From contig CP136497.1 in assembly GCA_032768795.1 (NCBI GenBank), positions 250,501 to 314,500 of the forward strand: DNA of 64,000 nucleotides. The letters run 5' to 3'. The first letter of the stretch is position 1. Each line of letters opens with the position of its first letter. Of the stretch, positions 10,195 to 20,712 are shown piece after piece. Both the position numbers and the translations under genes were made by a program. This stretch comes from Tremella fuciformis (Eukaryota; Basidiomycota; Tremellomycetes; Tremellales; Tremellaceae). A model generated the notes under the pieces. That model was given only the letters and a program-made list of their open reading frames with translations, made no database searches and had not been told where the DNA came from.

Positions 10195-11601
10195 TTACTG
10201 GACCTGGCTCTCTTCGGTGGCAGACTCCGCATACTCCAGAAAACGCTGTAGTTCGGGGGCGTCTTTGAACTTTTCCAGTGCCCAATCCTTCCACTGCTCC
10301 ACACTCTCAAACTGCTCCGCCTTGTCTCCGAGCCACATCCGCCTGAACGCGTTCTTCAACTCGATGCAGGTGGGGTAACCAGGAGACGTCCGCAACGCGT
10401 GCCACTTGCGGCTCTCGGCGACGCACTGGGCCAAGTCATCCCGTCCCTTCCTCTTCAGAGCCTCCATGAGCAGCGTCTCCATCGGGAAGAGCTCGACGTG
10501 ACCATCAAGCATCTCGCCGAGGGTGATGAAGCCGATCGGAGCTTGGAAGGCTTCCGAGAAAGGGACAGTGGTGCAGCTGCGCTTTAGCCCCGGCGATGTA
10601 GACATGCGTACAGACCAAGACTCACAACTCCCAGTCGATGATGCCTGTGATGTGGCCCTGCTCGTCGACGAAAATATGATCTCCGTTTGGGTCGCCGTGC
10701 ATGATGAATGTCGGCTGTTCGCGATGCAGCTCTGCATCCTCTTTCACGATCTCCTGGCCTTCGATGAAGGCGAGACCCACTAGCAACTCCTTCGGGTGAA
10801 TGCTCTGAATCACCTCTTCGAAGTATGCGAGGTGGTATTGTGCTGACGTGCGCCACGGTCCGAACAAATTGGCGGTCGGTGGGTCGGTTGGCAGGTCGTC
10901 CCGAACGTTGAGGTAGATATCCCCCGGACCGATGACGGGACGTCCATCGGTTGCCTTCTTCAGCGAGAGAGCGCCGAGACCATCGAGAGGCAGCTCAGAC
11001 AGGCGTATGTAAAAGTCTGCGAGGTCGTTGGCGGTGTTCTGCCTGAATTCCAGGTCCGGAGTGTCTCGCCTCTGAAAAGATTTGCCCTTGATGCGCTGCA
11101 TCAAGCACCACATGTACACGGAGTCGGAGTCTGCTCGTCAGCGTCTTATCCCTGAGCGATCGTGCTCACCACGCATCGGGAGAGGAGGGCATGTCCAAGC
11201 GTCGGGCACAGGTAAACCGTGTTTGTGCATGAAGTGCATCGTGGCCACCTCGCTCTCGATCATCATCTGGCGCGCAGCCTGGGTCTGCCGCTCCGGATCG
11301 AGCTTGATGCGCAACATCCACTCGGCCCCATCATCCCAAAGCACCTCGAAATGCAGACTCTGGCTCCCAGACTTGAATCCCTCTTTTGTGCTGATGGGCA
11401 TTGTGCACGTGCGGCCGGATCGCAAAGTCTGAGCATAGTCAATGATGAACGCGTGATGCGCCTCAAGGCAGGCGATGGCATTGGCGGTGCGCTGTAAGCG
11501 AAAACTCGCATCAGCTTTTCGCCATCGGAAACATCGCGCACGGACGGAACGATGCTCACTCGGCGCATCCACGCATCCCAGTCTTCCACTTGGTCCGACA
11601 T
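10195..11601 (-). CDS. APH-like (aminoglycoside phosphotransferase fold) protein A
   Basis: This is a kinase-like protein of the fungal phosphotransferase-enzyme family; its substrate is unknown. The start ATG at 11601 gives MSDQVEDWDAWMRR. The N-lobe carries EWMLRIKLDPERQTQAARQMMIESEVATM with a plausible ATP lysine and the glutamate. HGLPVPDAW follows. The catalytic-loop equivalent is IMHGDPNGDHIFVDEQG, and the metal motif is GIIDWE. In the usual Brenner loop (HxDxxxxN) the asparagine is replaced by histidine. The C-terminal helices contain FSEAFQAPIGF and ELKNAFRRMWLGDKAEQFES. Four to five short introns are visible, for example after WLRI...PLPMR and after IIDWE. It converges on the PuuE-like gene. 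It is about 60-70 percent similar by eye to protein C. Confidence 0.75.
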
Positions 11602-11737
11602 TGCGAAAGCAAGTGTATGATGAGAAAAGAAGCAACTACAAGATGATGCAATGCACGGTCACCCAAAGGATGTCTCACCTGATGAATGCAGTGCTTGTGG
11701 TTGTCAAGCTGGTTGACACACACGGCGCACAGCATCA

Positions 11738-12253
11738 TTATTGGGAGCTCTGCAGGAAGCGTCGTAGCTCATGCGCTTCCTTGAATTGCTCCATCGCCCA
11801 GGTTCCCCATTCCTCTGCTGTCTCGAACTGCCTCGCCTTCTCCCCACTCCAAAGTCTCCTGAATGTGTTCGTGAGGTTCATATCCGTGGGGTGACCGGGC
11901 GCAACCCTGATAAGATGCCATTTTCGCCCTTCGACAACGCACTCGGCCATATCAGTGCGGCCCTTCTGCTTCAGAGAGTCTGCCAACATGTCTTCGAGGG
12001 GAGAGAGCGCGACCTGACCGTCTTCGAGGTCGGGAACTGGAATAAAGCCGATTGGAGCTTAAAACGCTTCCGAGAATGGGCGAGTCACGCAGCTGCTCAT
12101 AAACAACGATCAAGGCTCAAGATGTATTGTAGCATCGGCTCACAACTCCCAGTCGGTGATTGCCGTGATGTGTCCGTCAGAGTCGATGAGGATGTGGCCG
12201 CCAATGGCATCGCCGTGGCAGATGTAAGTGCACAGCTCGCGGTCGTCCCCTAG
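11738..12253 (-). pseudogene. Truncated APH-like copy B
   Basis: Only the C-terminal half of an A/C-type gene remains. It begins around ICHGDAIGGHILIDSDG, continues through ITAITDWEL, and ends NTFRRLWSGEKARQFET...RRFLQSSQ. The N-lobe exons are missing upstream of about 12.25 kb. The sequence that reads EAFQAPIG in A and C has CAA changed to TAA here (minus strand, near 12060), giving an in-frame stop. It lies between full copies A and C, so it is probably a decayed tandem duplicate. Expression as a short protein from an internal start cannot be excluded. Confidence 0.75.
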
Positions 12254-12398
12254 CTTTTGACTCCTGGTGACCATTGAGCATGCGAGCGCGCGGGAAGGTG
12301 GACAAACGGCATCATATCCGATGCGGACTATGCAAGCTCACGGGTAACGGGACCCATGCGGCTGACAGTGAATGCGTCATTGCCTCGGCTTGACATGT

Positions 12399-13743
12399 CT
12401 ACAAGAAAGGTTGAAGTTCTGGAGCGCCCTTGAACTCGTCCAGCGCCCACTCTCTCCATGCTTCTACAGTCTCAAACTGCCTCGCAGTCTCACCTAGCCA
12501 AAGCCGCCTGAACGCATTCGTCAATTCTACACGTTCCGTGAACCCAGGAGCCATGCGCAGCAGGTGCCATTGGCGTCCCTTCAACACGCACTCGGCCAGA
12601 TCGTCTCGTTTCTTGTCGCGGAGAGCGCCTACCAGCAGGCTCTCCATGGGTGCGAGCTCAACCGCTCCCTTCAGGAGTTCTGGAAAGGGGATGAAGCCGA
12701 TGGGCGCTTGGAATGCTTCCGAAAACGGGCGAGTGACGCAACTGTCCATCAGCGGTAGACTGTGCGAGTCACTCACAATTCCCAGTCGATGATGCCTGTG
12801 ATGTGTCCCTGCTCGTCTTTGAGGATGTGGTCCCCATTCGGGTCTCCATGGCATATATAGGTCGGCTGTTTCTGCTGCAGCGTCTCGTCTTGCCCCAGTA
12901 TGCGGCGCGCCTCTAAAACCCACAAGCACAGGAGCAGCTGATGAGGTTTGAGGTCTCGAAGGCCCCAGTTGAGAAAAGCCACATGGTGCTCCGCCGAAAC
13001 CTGCCATGGTCCGAGCAGATTGGCCGTAGGTGGGTCGGTGGGAGTGTCGTCCCGCAAGGGGAGATACAGGTCTGATGGTCCGATGGACACCTTGTCTGCG
13101 CCGGCCGGATCTTGTTGTAGTGCCCCCACCCCGCTGAACGGCAAGGCAGAAAGCTTGATGTAGAAGTCGGCGAGATCGGTCGCAACGTTGCGTCGTACGT
13201 CTGGGTCCCGATCATGGAACTGCGAGAAGGGTTTGCCTGTGATGCGTTCCATGAGGCACCACATGTAGACCGAGTCCGATTCTGTTCATCAGTCAATCCG
13301 TCCCGCGACGCCGGCGATCTGACATGCCCGGCATCCTCAAAGGGGGGCAGGCCCAGGCGTCGGGAACGGGCAGGCCGTGACGAGCCATGTACGACATTGT
13401 CGCCACCTCGGTCTCCATCATCATGCGTCTAGAAGCCTGCGTCTTGATGTTCGCATCGTGTTTGATCCGTAGCAGCCACTCTTTCCCATCGTCCCACTCC
13501 ACAGGAATGTGCAAGCTCCGATTGCCCGCCTGGTAGCCGGTCTCCGGGGTAGGAAGGCTTATGACGCAGTCGTGGCCGGGACGCAAAGAGCGTGTATGGT
13601 CAAGGACGAGGTCGATATGCGTACGGATGCAGAGGAGGCATGCCTGGATGTTCTGTTTTTCCGGGTTCAGAAATTCTCCTCGCACGGATGTGACAACTCA
13701 CCTTGTCCATCCATGCTGTCCATTCGTCGACACCGTCAGACAT
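12399..13743 (-). CDS. APH-like protein C
   Basis: This is a paralogue of protein A. The ATG at 13743 gives MSDGVDEWTAWMDK, followed by an intron. The next exon has NIQACLLCIRTHIDLVLDH and EWLLRIKHDANIKTQASRRMMMETEVATMSYM, which supply the N-lobe Lys and Glu. Then come HGLPVPDAWACPP, YMWCLMERITGKPF, the loop ICHGDPNGDHILKDEQG, GIIDWEL and the C-terminal FSEAFQAPIGFIPF and NAFRRLWLGETARQFE. As in A, histidine stands where the Brenner-loop asparagine is expected. The substrate is unknown. It lies in the same orientation as A and B, 50-150 bp from the decayed copy, consistent with local tandem duplication. Confidence 0.75.
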
Positions 13744-14985
13744 AGCGATGACTCTGAACAGCTGTCAATTGTATGAGATACAAGATGCAGAACATGACGA
13801 CAACAAGACGAGACGGCCTGTGTGGCTTCTAGACCGCTACACACAAGTAGTCCAAAGGAGGTGAAGGTGGCGGATCAAGTGTGGCACTGATGGCTTTCCT
13901 GGAAAGGTTCTGGCGCAAAAAGTTGAAATCCTTGATGGATCCACAGTCCGCTCCTGTAGGTAGAGTAGACCTGGACCAGCTAGTCGTGGGAGAATTGTTC
14001 GTGAAGTCGCCGAAAGGGGTGGGGCAAGGTCCTGCCCGCTGCTTCTGGTGCCCGTCTCCTCGTTGGCAGAGTCCACATCACGGGCAGAAGACACACATCT
14101 CTGACACATCCGGGACAGCACGCCATAGTGTTCAGTATCCGGCCAGATGTATAAGACAGGTCTGTCCCTTGTCCGATTGTCATGTACCACGTCTATCTTT
14201 GTCCACTTCAAGCAACCTCGACGAACATGTGAGCCCTCACCAGCGATGCTCTCCCACTGACGCGCTGTAGGTCTTACCAATCTCAAGTAGCTTCCAACTA
14301 CTCCACCCCGGGAGTGTGCAATTGTCCTTGCAATTGCACGTGCATGGGCACTCGCGAGGCCCCGGCCGCTGGTCGCTGCGGAACGTGTTAGCTCTCTATG
14401 ATACCTGCCGGCTTTTGCTGAGTTGTTCAGGCTTCAATCAGAATCGCGGCTGCCCCATCCTCGCTGCACGAGCCGCAGCCGCGGCCGCCGCTGCTGCCAA
14501 CAACAACAACGGGGGCAACGGTGGCAACGGCGGCAATGGCGGTGGCAATTGAATCCGAGTCGCCGTCGGCCCTTCGTCGAGTCCTCGTATATAGTTGTAC
14601 ACACCAGGTAGCACTTAGCTGAAGAGTCGAGTCGCGTTCGCCATCAAGTCGTGATGAATCCTAACGAGCTGTAGGAACAGAATCCGACCGGCCCTCGTGG
14701 CCTTGCAGGCAGGTCGCCATCACATTCTTGATCACTTGCCGTTAAAGACCTAAGCGAGCATCCTGGAATACCAAGAAATGTCCGCTTCCCCACAACCTGT
14801 CGGTCTGCCGAAGGGGAAAGGTGCCAGAACTTCAAATGCCACATGATTCTCAGCAGAGTGGCCCCTTTGACACTGAGGCCTTCGTATTAGGACTACTCCT
14901 CTTCTCGCACTGTATACGTTGCTTCCGCTCTGCCCTACCTTGTCTCTACTCCCTACCAGACGGATGAGCACCAATCACGTCCCCC
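13744..14985. other. Intergenic; contains a Gly/Asn-rich coding-like remnant
   Basis: I see no supported gene. The stretch 14316-14552 (+) reads as a protein tail with poly-Ala, then NNNN and GGN repeats ending in TGA. A decayed similar stretch occurs at about 18890-18965 before a TAA, and both are followed by a related sequence containing GAAGAGTCGAG. These may be remains of the end of an older gene duplicated with the array. The last ~130 bp form the upstream block of gene T1. Confidence 0.4.
14911..14917 (+). promoter_or_regulatory. TATA-like element of T1
   Basis: TGTATAC lies 75 nt upstream of the T1 ATG, in the same relative place as the TATA-like elements of T3, T4 and T5. It is followed by the same CTTGTCTCT...CC pyrimidine stretch. 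The upstream block GCCTTCGTATTAGG is shared with the other copies. Confidence 0.5.
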
Positions 14986-15615
14986 ATGACCTCCAGTACA
15001 GAAGAGGCACTGCCACCCTCCTGTCCAGGGAGAATTGACGACGATGTCCGCGAGCACTTCCCCTCCTTGGACTTGCTCATCCGTCAAACGGATGGGCGCT
15101 CTGCCAGCGAGTTTGTGGAGACGCTCAAAGACGCAGGCCATGAAGCGGACCGCTTGTCCCCTAGCGACACCAAGCTCGACACCCTGGGCAATGCTCAGCG
15201 CAGCATCCCCAAGTCTGTCTCGCTGCTGTTGAACATGTTTCGATTCCGGGAGCAATCTGTCGGGGCGGATGTCATCAAGACCGACAAGGCTTGGTATACT
15301 TATAACTCAGCTCCATTGAGTAAAGACTTCTTCCTCAGAATGGAACCCTCACCCAACGATCACAATGGGCCGTGCGCTCTCATTTGGGATAAGGGGGGCG
15401 TTCACCACTCGTTGGTGTTCTGCGATCCGGCAAGCGGAAAGCACTTCATCGAGCGACGGGGATATGATCCTCCTACACGAGTAGTATCCAGGTTCATCTG
15501 TGGTTCTGCTAACCATGAGTACACAGGCGGGACATATTTCATCCGGCGAGAGCTCAGCACAACGAACACTCCGTATGATGTCCATCTGCAGGATGACAGT
15601 GAACATGAAGTTTAA
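14986..15615 (+). CDS. Family T protein, copy T1 (unrecognised)
   Basis: This is a 209-aa protein of a family I do not recognise. Its shared architecture is as follows. A predicted helical N-terminus has VREHFPSLDLLIRQ and a SEFVETLKDAGHE segment. A central beta-rich half has WYTYNSAP, FFLRMEPS, NGPCALIW and LVFCDP. A C-terminal motif reads HEYTGGTYFI. No signal peptide, transmembrane segment or catalytic motif is evident. The gene appears intronless and has a TATA-like element and a pyrimidine-rich leader. It is the first of five same-strand copies spanning 6.4 kb. Confidence 0.7.
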   Translation: MTSSTEEALPPSCPGRIDDDVREHFPSLDLLIRQTDGRSASEFVETLKDAGHEADRLSPSDTKLDTLGNAQRSIPKSVSLLLNMFRFREQSVGADVIKTDKAWYTYNSAPLSKDFFLRMEPSPNDHNGPCALIWDKGGVHHSLVFCDPASGKHFIERRGYDPPTRVVSRFICGSANHEYTGGTYFIRRELSTTNTPYDVHLQDDSEHEV

Positions 15616-16280
15616 GGGTGCAAAAGTTATACTACTAGGTGAACCTGTGCGGCTTTTGCGCCTGCTCACTTTCGCCCTTCGTCCTCCTGGACCTCCTCAG
15701 CCTCGTTGCTACACGATGCCAAACTCATTCAAGTCCATTGGTTTTCTGTACGTTCTGCTCTTCTGGGCACTTTATTTTACGCTTCCGCAAAGGATTCACA
15801 TGTTTCAAGACACTTTCATACTATGCAGCACATGCATCTCTTCCAGTGCCCCGCGCAGGAGATTCGACGCACGGTCAGTTGGGGCATTCGACGCACGGTG
15901 CGGAGGGGGTTGTGGCGGATGAAGAAGCCGATCGGAAATGCAAAGCAGCGCGAATCCCACCAAGTCTTTTGACTCTGCCGGTGAGACTGGTGGTTGCCCC
16001 CCCCCCCCCCCCCCCCCAGGGATTCTCATCCTCCATGCTTTCACCCACAGAATCTGTCTGGTGAATGGAGGTTGGCCAGACCACCTGACTGCTCTTGCTT
16101 ATTTGCAATTGCGCATCCATTCATACGATGCTTCGAGGGGATTTTGGGGAAAGATTGTCCTTTCACCTTTTGGTCTTCGCGCGGCGCTAGCAAGAACGGC
16201 AAGTTTCTGTATATGCGCCTATGCCTCTGGCCTACCTGCTAAAGTCTCATTTACAAGATTCACTTCCCAGCACCAGCACG
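15616..16280. other. Intergenic region with a 21-nt poly-C tract
   Basis: I find no supported gene between T1 and T2. A run of 21 cytosines occupies 15997-16017. The short direct repeat TTCGACGCACGGT lies at about 15865-15902. T2 does not share the upstream block found before T1, T3, T4 and T5. Confidence 0.6.
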
Positions 16281-16955
16281 ATGCCCCTCTCAATCAGACG
16301 ACGAAACTCGCCGGTTCCAACCCGAGTCGACCCTGATCGCAAAGTGCGCACTTACTTCCCAACCTTGCATCCCCTCATCCTCCTGATGGACTATCGTACA
16401 GCAGGTGAGTATGTCCCGAGCCTCATTGCGGATGGGTATCAGGCGCAGCCACTTCCTCGTTCGCCCTCGCTCATCGATGCTATGATCAGCATTACCGGAT
16501 ATGAATCCTCCTCCCTGCCTGTCCTGTTTCAGACTCAGGCGAGAGACCAAGGTCATGTCATCGAGACGGACGCAGCGCGGTATGTCTATAACACATCCCC
16601 TACCGGCGAGATTTGCTCCCTCAGGGTGATGTCGAAAGAAGACGACGACGATGGGCCGTACGCCCTGTTCTTACAGAAGGAGGACCAAGTCACCGTGATG
16701 GAGATTTGCGATCCGACCAAAGAGAAACAGTTTGTTGAGTACCGAAGACCGGACGGGTCTATACGCTCCACACTCTATGTCGTGGGTCAGTACAAGGATC
16801 TGAGCGTAGAATTCACAGGAGGGACGTACTATTTGGCAGCCCCTTCGCGGACCCCGGCCGTGGAGGATCCCCAAGGCTGGCAGGAGGAACATGCAATAGA
16901 GGATGACTTGAGTCAGTGGCACTATGAGGACGAAGGTCCTAAACCCCATAGCTAG
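16281..16955 (+). CDS. Family T protein, copy T2 (divergent)
   Basis: This 224-aa protein opens MPLSIRRRNSPVP, followed by VRTYFPTLHPLILLM, AGEYVPSLIADGY, RYVYNTSPTGE, CSLRVMSKED, DGPYALFLQ, MEICDPTKEKQFVEY and the C-terminal EFTGGTYYL. It is the most divergent member of the array: SEYVQTL has become GEYVPSL and FLRME has become SLRVM. An extra acidic C-terminal tail follows the GGTYY motif. Its promoter region is also different. The function is unknown. Confidence 0.65.
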   Translation: MPLSIRRRNSPVPTRVDPDRKVRTYFPTLHPLILLMDYRTAGEYVPSLIADGYQAQPLPRSPSLIDAMISITGYESSSLPVLFQTQARDQGHVIETDAARYVYNTSPTGEICSLRVMSKEDDDDGPYALFLQKEDQVTVMEICDPTKEKQFVEYRRPDGSIRSTLYVVGQYKDLSVEFTGGTYYLAAPSRTPAVEDPQGWQEEHAIEDDLSQWHYEDEGPKPHS

Positions 16956-17793
16956 TGTAGATGAGTCTCGCTTCCCCTGACTTTGTCCATGGATCCCCTT
17001 GCCCGGCTTCATGCTTTTCTCCCTCACAGCCTGACTCGATTCGATCTCCAAAACTGGTACGACCGTTGCTCCTGTACCAGCTGTTTGTTCCAATCCCGCC
17101 CGGCCCTTCAAGCCTTTCGCATGTATGAAGATCTTTCATCCAATACACCATATGCCTTTGTCCATCTGCTGTTCACTCGGTCACAGGCAATGAGCGAGAA
17201 ACTAGGCCTCTCAGCATGGAGGCGATAGAAGTGTCCTGATCGTATTCTATGCAAAGGGCGTGATAATGGAGTAGCTGATCGAGACGGACGAAAGTCTCTG
17301 GTTCAACTAAGAAGAAAGGTCCCCGCACTTGACGGCCTGCGTGGAGATCGTGGAACGGATTATGAGAGCCGGTACATATACGGTACATCGACATTCGGGA
17401 GTGAGCCAGCGTCGCACGGGCGTTGTAGCGTGTCGGCTGCCTTTTTCTGGCCCACTGTGTATTCGAAATTGATTTGTGAGTTGAAGCCGATAGGCCGCGC
17501 TAGCGTCGCTCTGCACTCCGGATGAGTTGAAATACAGTATAAGGTGATCTGACCCCGTCGTCTAGCAGACTGGACTTGCGCACCTGAGTGCGCGGGTACT
17601 GGCACTGCCATATAGATCATCCTTGAACCTTCCCCTCACACCTTCTTTCTGCAGAAGGGAGAAGAGCCAGACCTGAGTGCTTTTGGAAATTTGAGTCTTG
17701 CTCTCCTTTTAAGCGCTCCGACAGACTTCAGCAGAGAAGCGGCGCCTTTGGCGCTGTGGCCTTCATCTTAGGGTGGCAACCATCCCTCCTCAC
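16956..17793. other. Intergenic, no gene seen
   Basis: No reading frame here shows family similarity or codon bias convincing enough to call. The last ~100 bp carry the block ending TTAGGGTGGCAA that also precedes T4. Confidence 0.5.
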
Positions 17794-17799
17794 TATAAA
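17794..17799 (+). promoter_or_regulatory. TATA box of T3
   Basis: TATAAA lies 91 nt upstream of the T3 ATG, within CCTCCTCACTATAAATGGG. It is preceded by the conserved block GCTGTGGCCTTCATCTTAGG and followed by GTCTCTGCCCCTTACC, both shared with T4 and T5. Confidence 0.6.
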
Positions 17800-17884
17800 T
17801 GGGTTCTCTCTCTCCTCCGGCCTCTCTTGTCTCTGCCCCTTACCAATTTAGGAACCAGCGATTCCACTCGATTCCGCTTCAATC

Positions 17885-18451
17885 ATGTCAAGCTCGCGAG
17901 CCCCTCCATACCAGATATGTCCTACCAAACCGGATGACGAAGTCCGCAGCTACCTCCCCTCCCTGGACTCCCTCATCCGCCAAATGGAGCGCCGCACGGC
18001 CAGCGAGTATGTGCAGACGCTCAAGGACAAAGGCTATCAAGAGGAACGCTTGCCCTCCGGCGATACAAAGCTCACTACCCTGCACGAGGCGATGCGCGGG
18101 ATGTCCTCACGTTTCATCTCCGAATATGCTGACTTTCTGACGGCTGAATTCCGAAAGCAGGAGCAAACGTCTGGGGGTGAAGTTATCAGGATTGGCGAGG
18201 CTCGGTACGTCTATTCGAACCAGCCAGATAGGAATGGGTTTCTCCTCAGAATGGAAACCTCAGCGGATAATCCGAATGGCCCATGCGCACTCATACTTGA
18301 GGCCCAGGGTTGCAATCGCGGGTTGGTGTTGTGCCATCCGGAGAGTAGAGCACGCTTTTGCGAAGTGTTGTCGGAGAACGGTTCTGTCCTCTCGCAACTC
18401 ACCTGCGGTTCTTTGGATCATGTATACACGGGCGGGAGTTACTTTATCTAG
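17885..18451 (+). CDS. Family T protein, copy T3 (short C-terminus)
   Basis: This 188-aa family T member has VRSYLPSLDSLIRQMERRTASEY, VQTLKDKGYQ, RYVYSNQP, FLLRMETSADN, NGPCALILE, LVLCHPESRARF and the C-terminal HVYTGGSYFI. It stops directly after the GGSYFI motif, so it lacks the 20-30-residue tail of T1, T4 and T5. The first ~150 residues are the closest match to T5. The gene is intronless. Function is unknown. Confidence 0.7.
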   Translation: MSSSRAPPYQICPTKPDDEVRSYLPSLDSLIRQMERRTASEYVQTLKDKGYQEERLPSGDTKLTTLHEAMRGMSSRFISEYADFLTAEFRKQEQTSGGEVIRIGEARYVYSNQPDRNGFLLRMETSADNPNGPCALILEAQGCNRGLVLCHPESRARFCEVLSENGSVLSQLTCGSLDHVYTGGSYFI

Positions 18452-19349
18452 CAGAGCACAACATGACCGACCTGTCTCAAGACGCTGTTCTTCAGGGAAC
18501 AGTGCACACGGTATGTCGACGACCAGAAGGTTTATAGCCCCATTTTGCTTCTCCGCTTTTTCTCCTCGCACTATGTCCCTTTCCAAGTCTCGTTGGGATA
18601 TCGGGCTTGACCAAGCCTGCTTTTTTTTGTATACATTCTGTCTTTTTCCCGTGTCCCCGAAAGAGGGCCGCATGCATCAAGTTCCGTCTAGCCGTGTTAA
18701 TGATGTATGAGCCTCAGCGGGAGTAAACCGCTCAGCAGGGGTCGACCCCCTTCACATGGAACTGCGCTTGTAACGCTTGTCCCAGCATGGGGACCGTCAA
18801 GGCGCCCGATACCGCATTCATAGACTATTTTGACGCTCTAGCATTTTGTACCTAGTAGTCATGCATCCAAGTCGATACAAGTGCAATGACTGCCCAAGGC
18901 TCGCCGCGCACGGGGGGGGGCGATGGCAGTGGTGGCAACGGAGGAGACAGCGGGAGCAACTAAACTCAGAACCACGCCAATCAATCGGCCAAATAGTAGC
19001 TGTTCTGTACATGCGGCTTAAGCCGAAGAGTCGAGCCGCGAGGGCAAGCAAGTCATGGATGATGCAAAAGAGTGGTAGAAATAGAAGCCCCCCAGGTCTC
19101 GTAGCCAAGCTTCGCAGATCCCGTCAAACCCTTATCTCACTTGCCGCTAAGCGACACAGAGAGCGTGGTGTTTTCGGCGACGACCTCCCTTCAGCTCTCC
19201 TCCACATCTTACCTATGCAGAAGGGAGAAGGGCCAGACTTGAAGGCTGTTGCAAGTTTGATTCTCGCCCTTGGTTCAAAAGATTTCAGTAGAGCGGCTTC
19301 TTTGGCACTGTTGCCTTCCAATTAGGGTGGCAAACATACCCCTCCTCGG
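18452..19349. other. Intergenic; decayed Gly-rich remnant and duplicated upstream block
   Basis: No supported gene. Around 18890-18965 lies a G-rich stretch resembling the Gly/Asn-rich tail at 14493-14552. The segment from about 19205 (ATGCAGAAGGGAGAAG) matches the region upstream of T3 at about 17650 and so belongs to the array duplication unit. Confidence 0.45.
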
Positions 19350-19357
19350 TATAGATA
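19350..19357 (+). promoter_or_regulatory. TATA-like element of T4
   Basis: TATAGATA lies 58 nt upstream of the T4 ATG, between the conserved TTAGGGTGGCAAACAT block and the GTCTCTGCCCCTTAAC leader. Confidence 0.55.
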
Positions 19358-19407
19358 CGTTGCCTTTCCCACCTTGTCTCTGCCCCTTAACAATTTAGGA
19401 GCTAACA

Positions 19408-20043
19408 ATGTCCCTGTTCCGTTGGCCGACGATGCGATGCCCGCCACCTGACGTGTGTTCGTACAGTCCGGATGACGAAGTCAGCCGCTACTTCCCCACC
19501 TTGGACCCCCTCATCCAACAAATGGAGGGTCGTACAGCCAGCATGTATGTGCAGACGCTCAAGAACGATGGCCATGAAGTGCGACGCTTGCCTTCCGACA
19601 ATAGTAAGCTCGAAAACATGTTTAAGGCTCTCAGCAAATTCTCATTGCAGGGCGCTGGCATCCTCTCTATAACCAAAGAAATGATGAAAAACTCTGAGGT
19701 GTACGTCATCGATACCGAGACAGCTCGGTATACTTATTTCGACGTTCCAAGGAGAAGCATGTTTTTCCTCAGGATGGAACCCTCAGCGGGCGATCCGAAT
19801 GGCCCCTGTGCACTGGTATTTGAAAGGGAGAAACAGAATGCCTCGCTGGTGTTCTGCGATACGACCAGAGAAAAATATTTCTGCGAGTATCTGGATAATT
19901 TTGTTCATTCCCACCTTCTGTGTCGTGCCTTCGACCATCAGTATAGCAAGAGTTACTTCATCCAAGGCACGGACAGCACGACTGATCAGGCTCAAGATGC
20001 CCCTATTCAGTGTAACACTGCCCACGACGCCTCCACGACCTAG
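19408..20043 (+). CDS. Family T protein, copy T4
   Basis: This 211-aa family T member contains VSRYFPTLDPLIQQMEGRTAS, VQTLKNDGHE, RYTYFDVP, FFLRMEPSAGD, NGPCALVFE, LVFCDTTREKYFCEY and the decayed C-terminal HQYSKSYFI, in which the GG of the usual YTGGTYF is lost. An acidic/Thr-rich tail follows. It is intronless, with the array-type TATA and leader. Function is unknown. Confidence 0.7.
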   Translation: MSLFRWPTMRCPPPDVCSYSPDDEVSRYFPTLDPLIQQMEGRTASMYVQTLKNDGHEVRRLPSDNSKLENMFKALSKFSLQGAGILSITKEMMKNSEVYVIDTETARYTYFDVPRRSMFFLRMEPSAGDPNGPCALVFEREKQNASLVFCDTTREKYFCEYLDNFVHSHLLCRAFDHQYSKSYFIQGTDSTTDQAQDAPIQCNTAHDASTT

Positions 20044-20648
20044 TGAGATGCAGTCCAATGCTGCTTCTGCGCTTTTTCTTTTCACCCCTTTGTCCGCCCA
20101 CTCTTTCACAGTCTTGTGATTGCAAATTGGGCTCGTACAAGCCTGCTCGTTCTCTGTACATTCTGTTTGCCTTTTTGGCATTTCTTCCCCATGCTCCCGT
20201 GAGGGAATTGCATTGCACTTCATACTTTGTACAATATGCATTTCTTCTACTGCCATCCATTCGCGCCGAGGGGATTCGAGGGACCCGGCCAGTCCGAGAA
20301 TTTTCGACGCACGGGATGGAATGGGACTGACATGATGCAAGTTCTAGCTCATTGCGCACCTGATTGAAGAGAAGACGGATCGCTCTGCTACATCAGTAGA
20401 TTTTGAAAGTGCCATGAGGGATAGGCTGGGGTGTTGGTACACCATCCGTGTGCCATCGGTCATACACTCAACGGGCATTGCAGGAGCTCATGTATGTACT
20501 ACCTGTAGGCTGTTTCTCACGCCTTTTTCTTGCCCGCAGGGAGAAGCGCCACACCTGGATCCTCTCGAACGTTGCCGTCCTTTCAAGACAGGCGTGTCCA
20601 TTGACGCTGTGGCCTTCGCATTAAAGCGGCAAACACAACTATTCTCAC
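20044..20648. other. Intergenic, upstream block of T5
   Basis: No supported gene. The last 150 bp share the GCTGTGGCCTTCGCATTAAAGCGGCAAAC block with the regions upstream of T1, T3 and T4. Confidence 0.5.
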
Positions 20649-20656
20649 TATACATA
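20649..20656 (+). promoter_or_regulatory. TATA-like element of T5
   Basis: TATACATA lies 64 nt upstream of the T5 ATG, followed by CGTCTCTGCCCCATACC, the leader shared across the array. Confidence 0.55.
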
Positions 20657-20712
20657 CGTTCTTTCGCCTCGGGTCTATCTCGTCTCTGCCCCATACCAAT
20701 TTAGTGACAACG

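Noticed and set aside
13837..14286. 149-codon minus-strand frame as a gene
   Set aside because: No similarity to neighbouring families, no motif, and no splice or promoter support.
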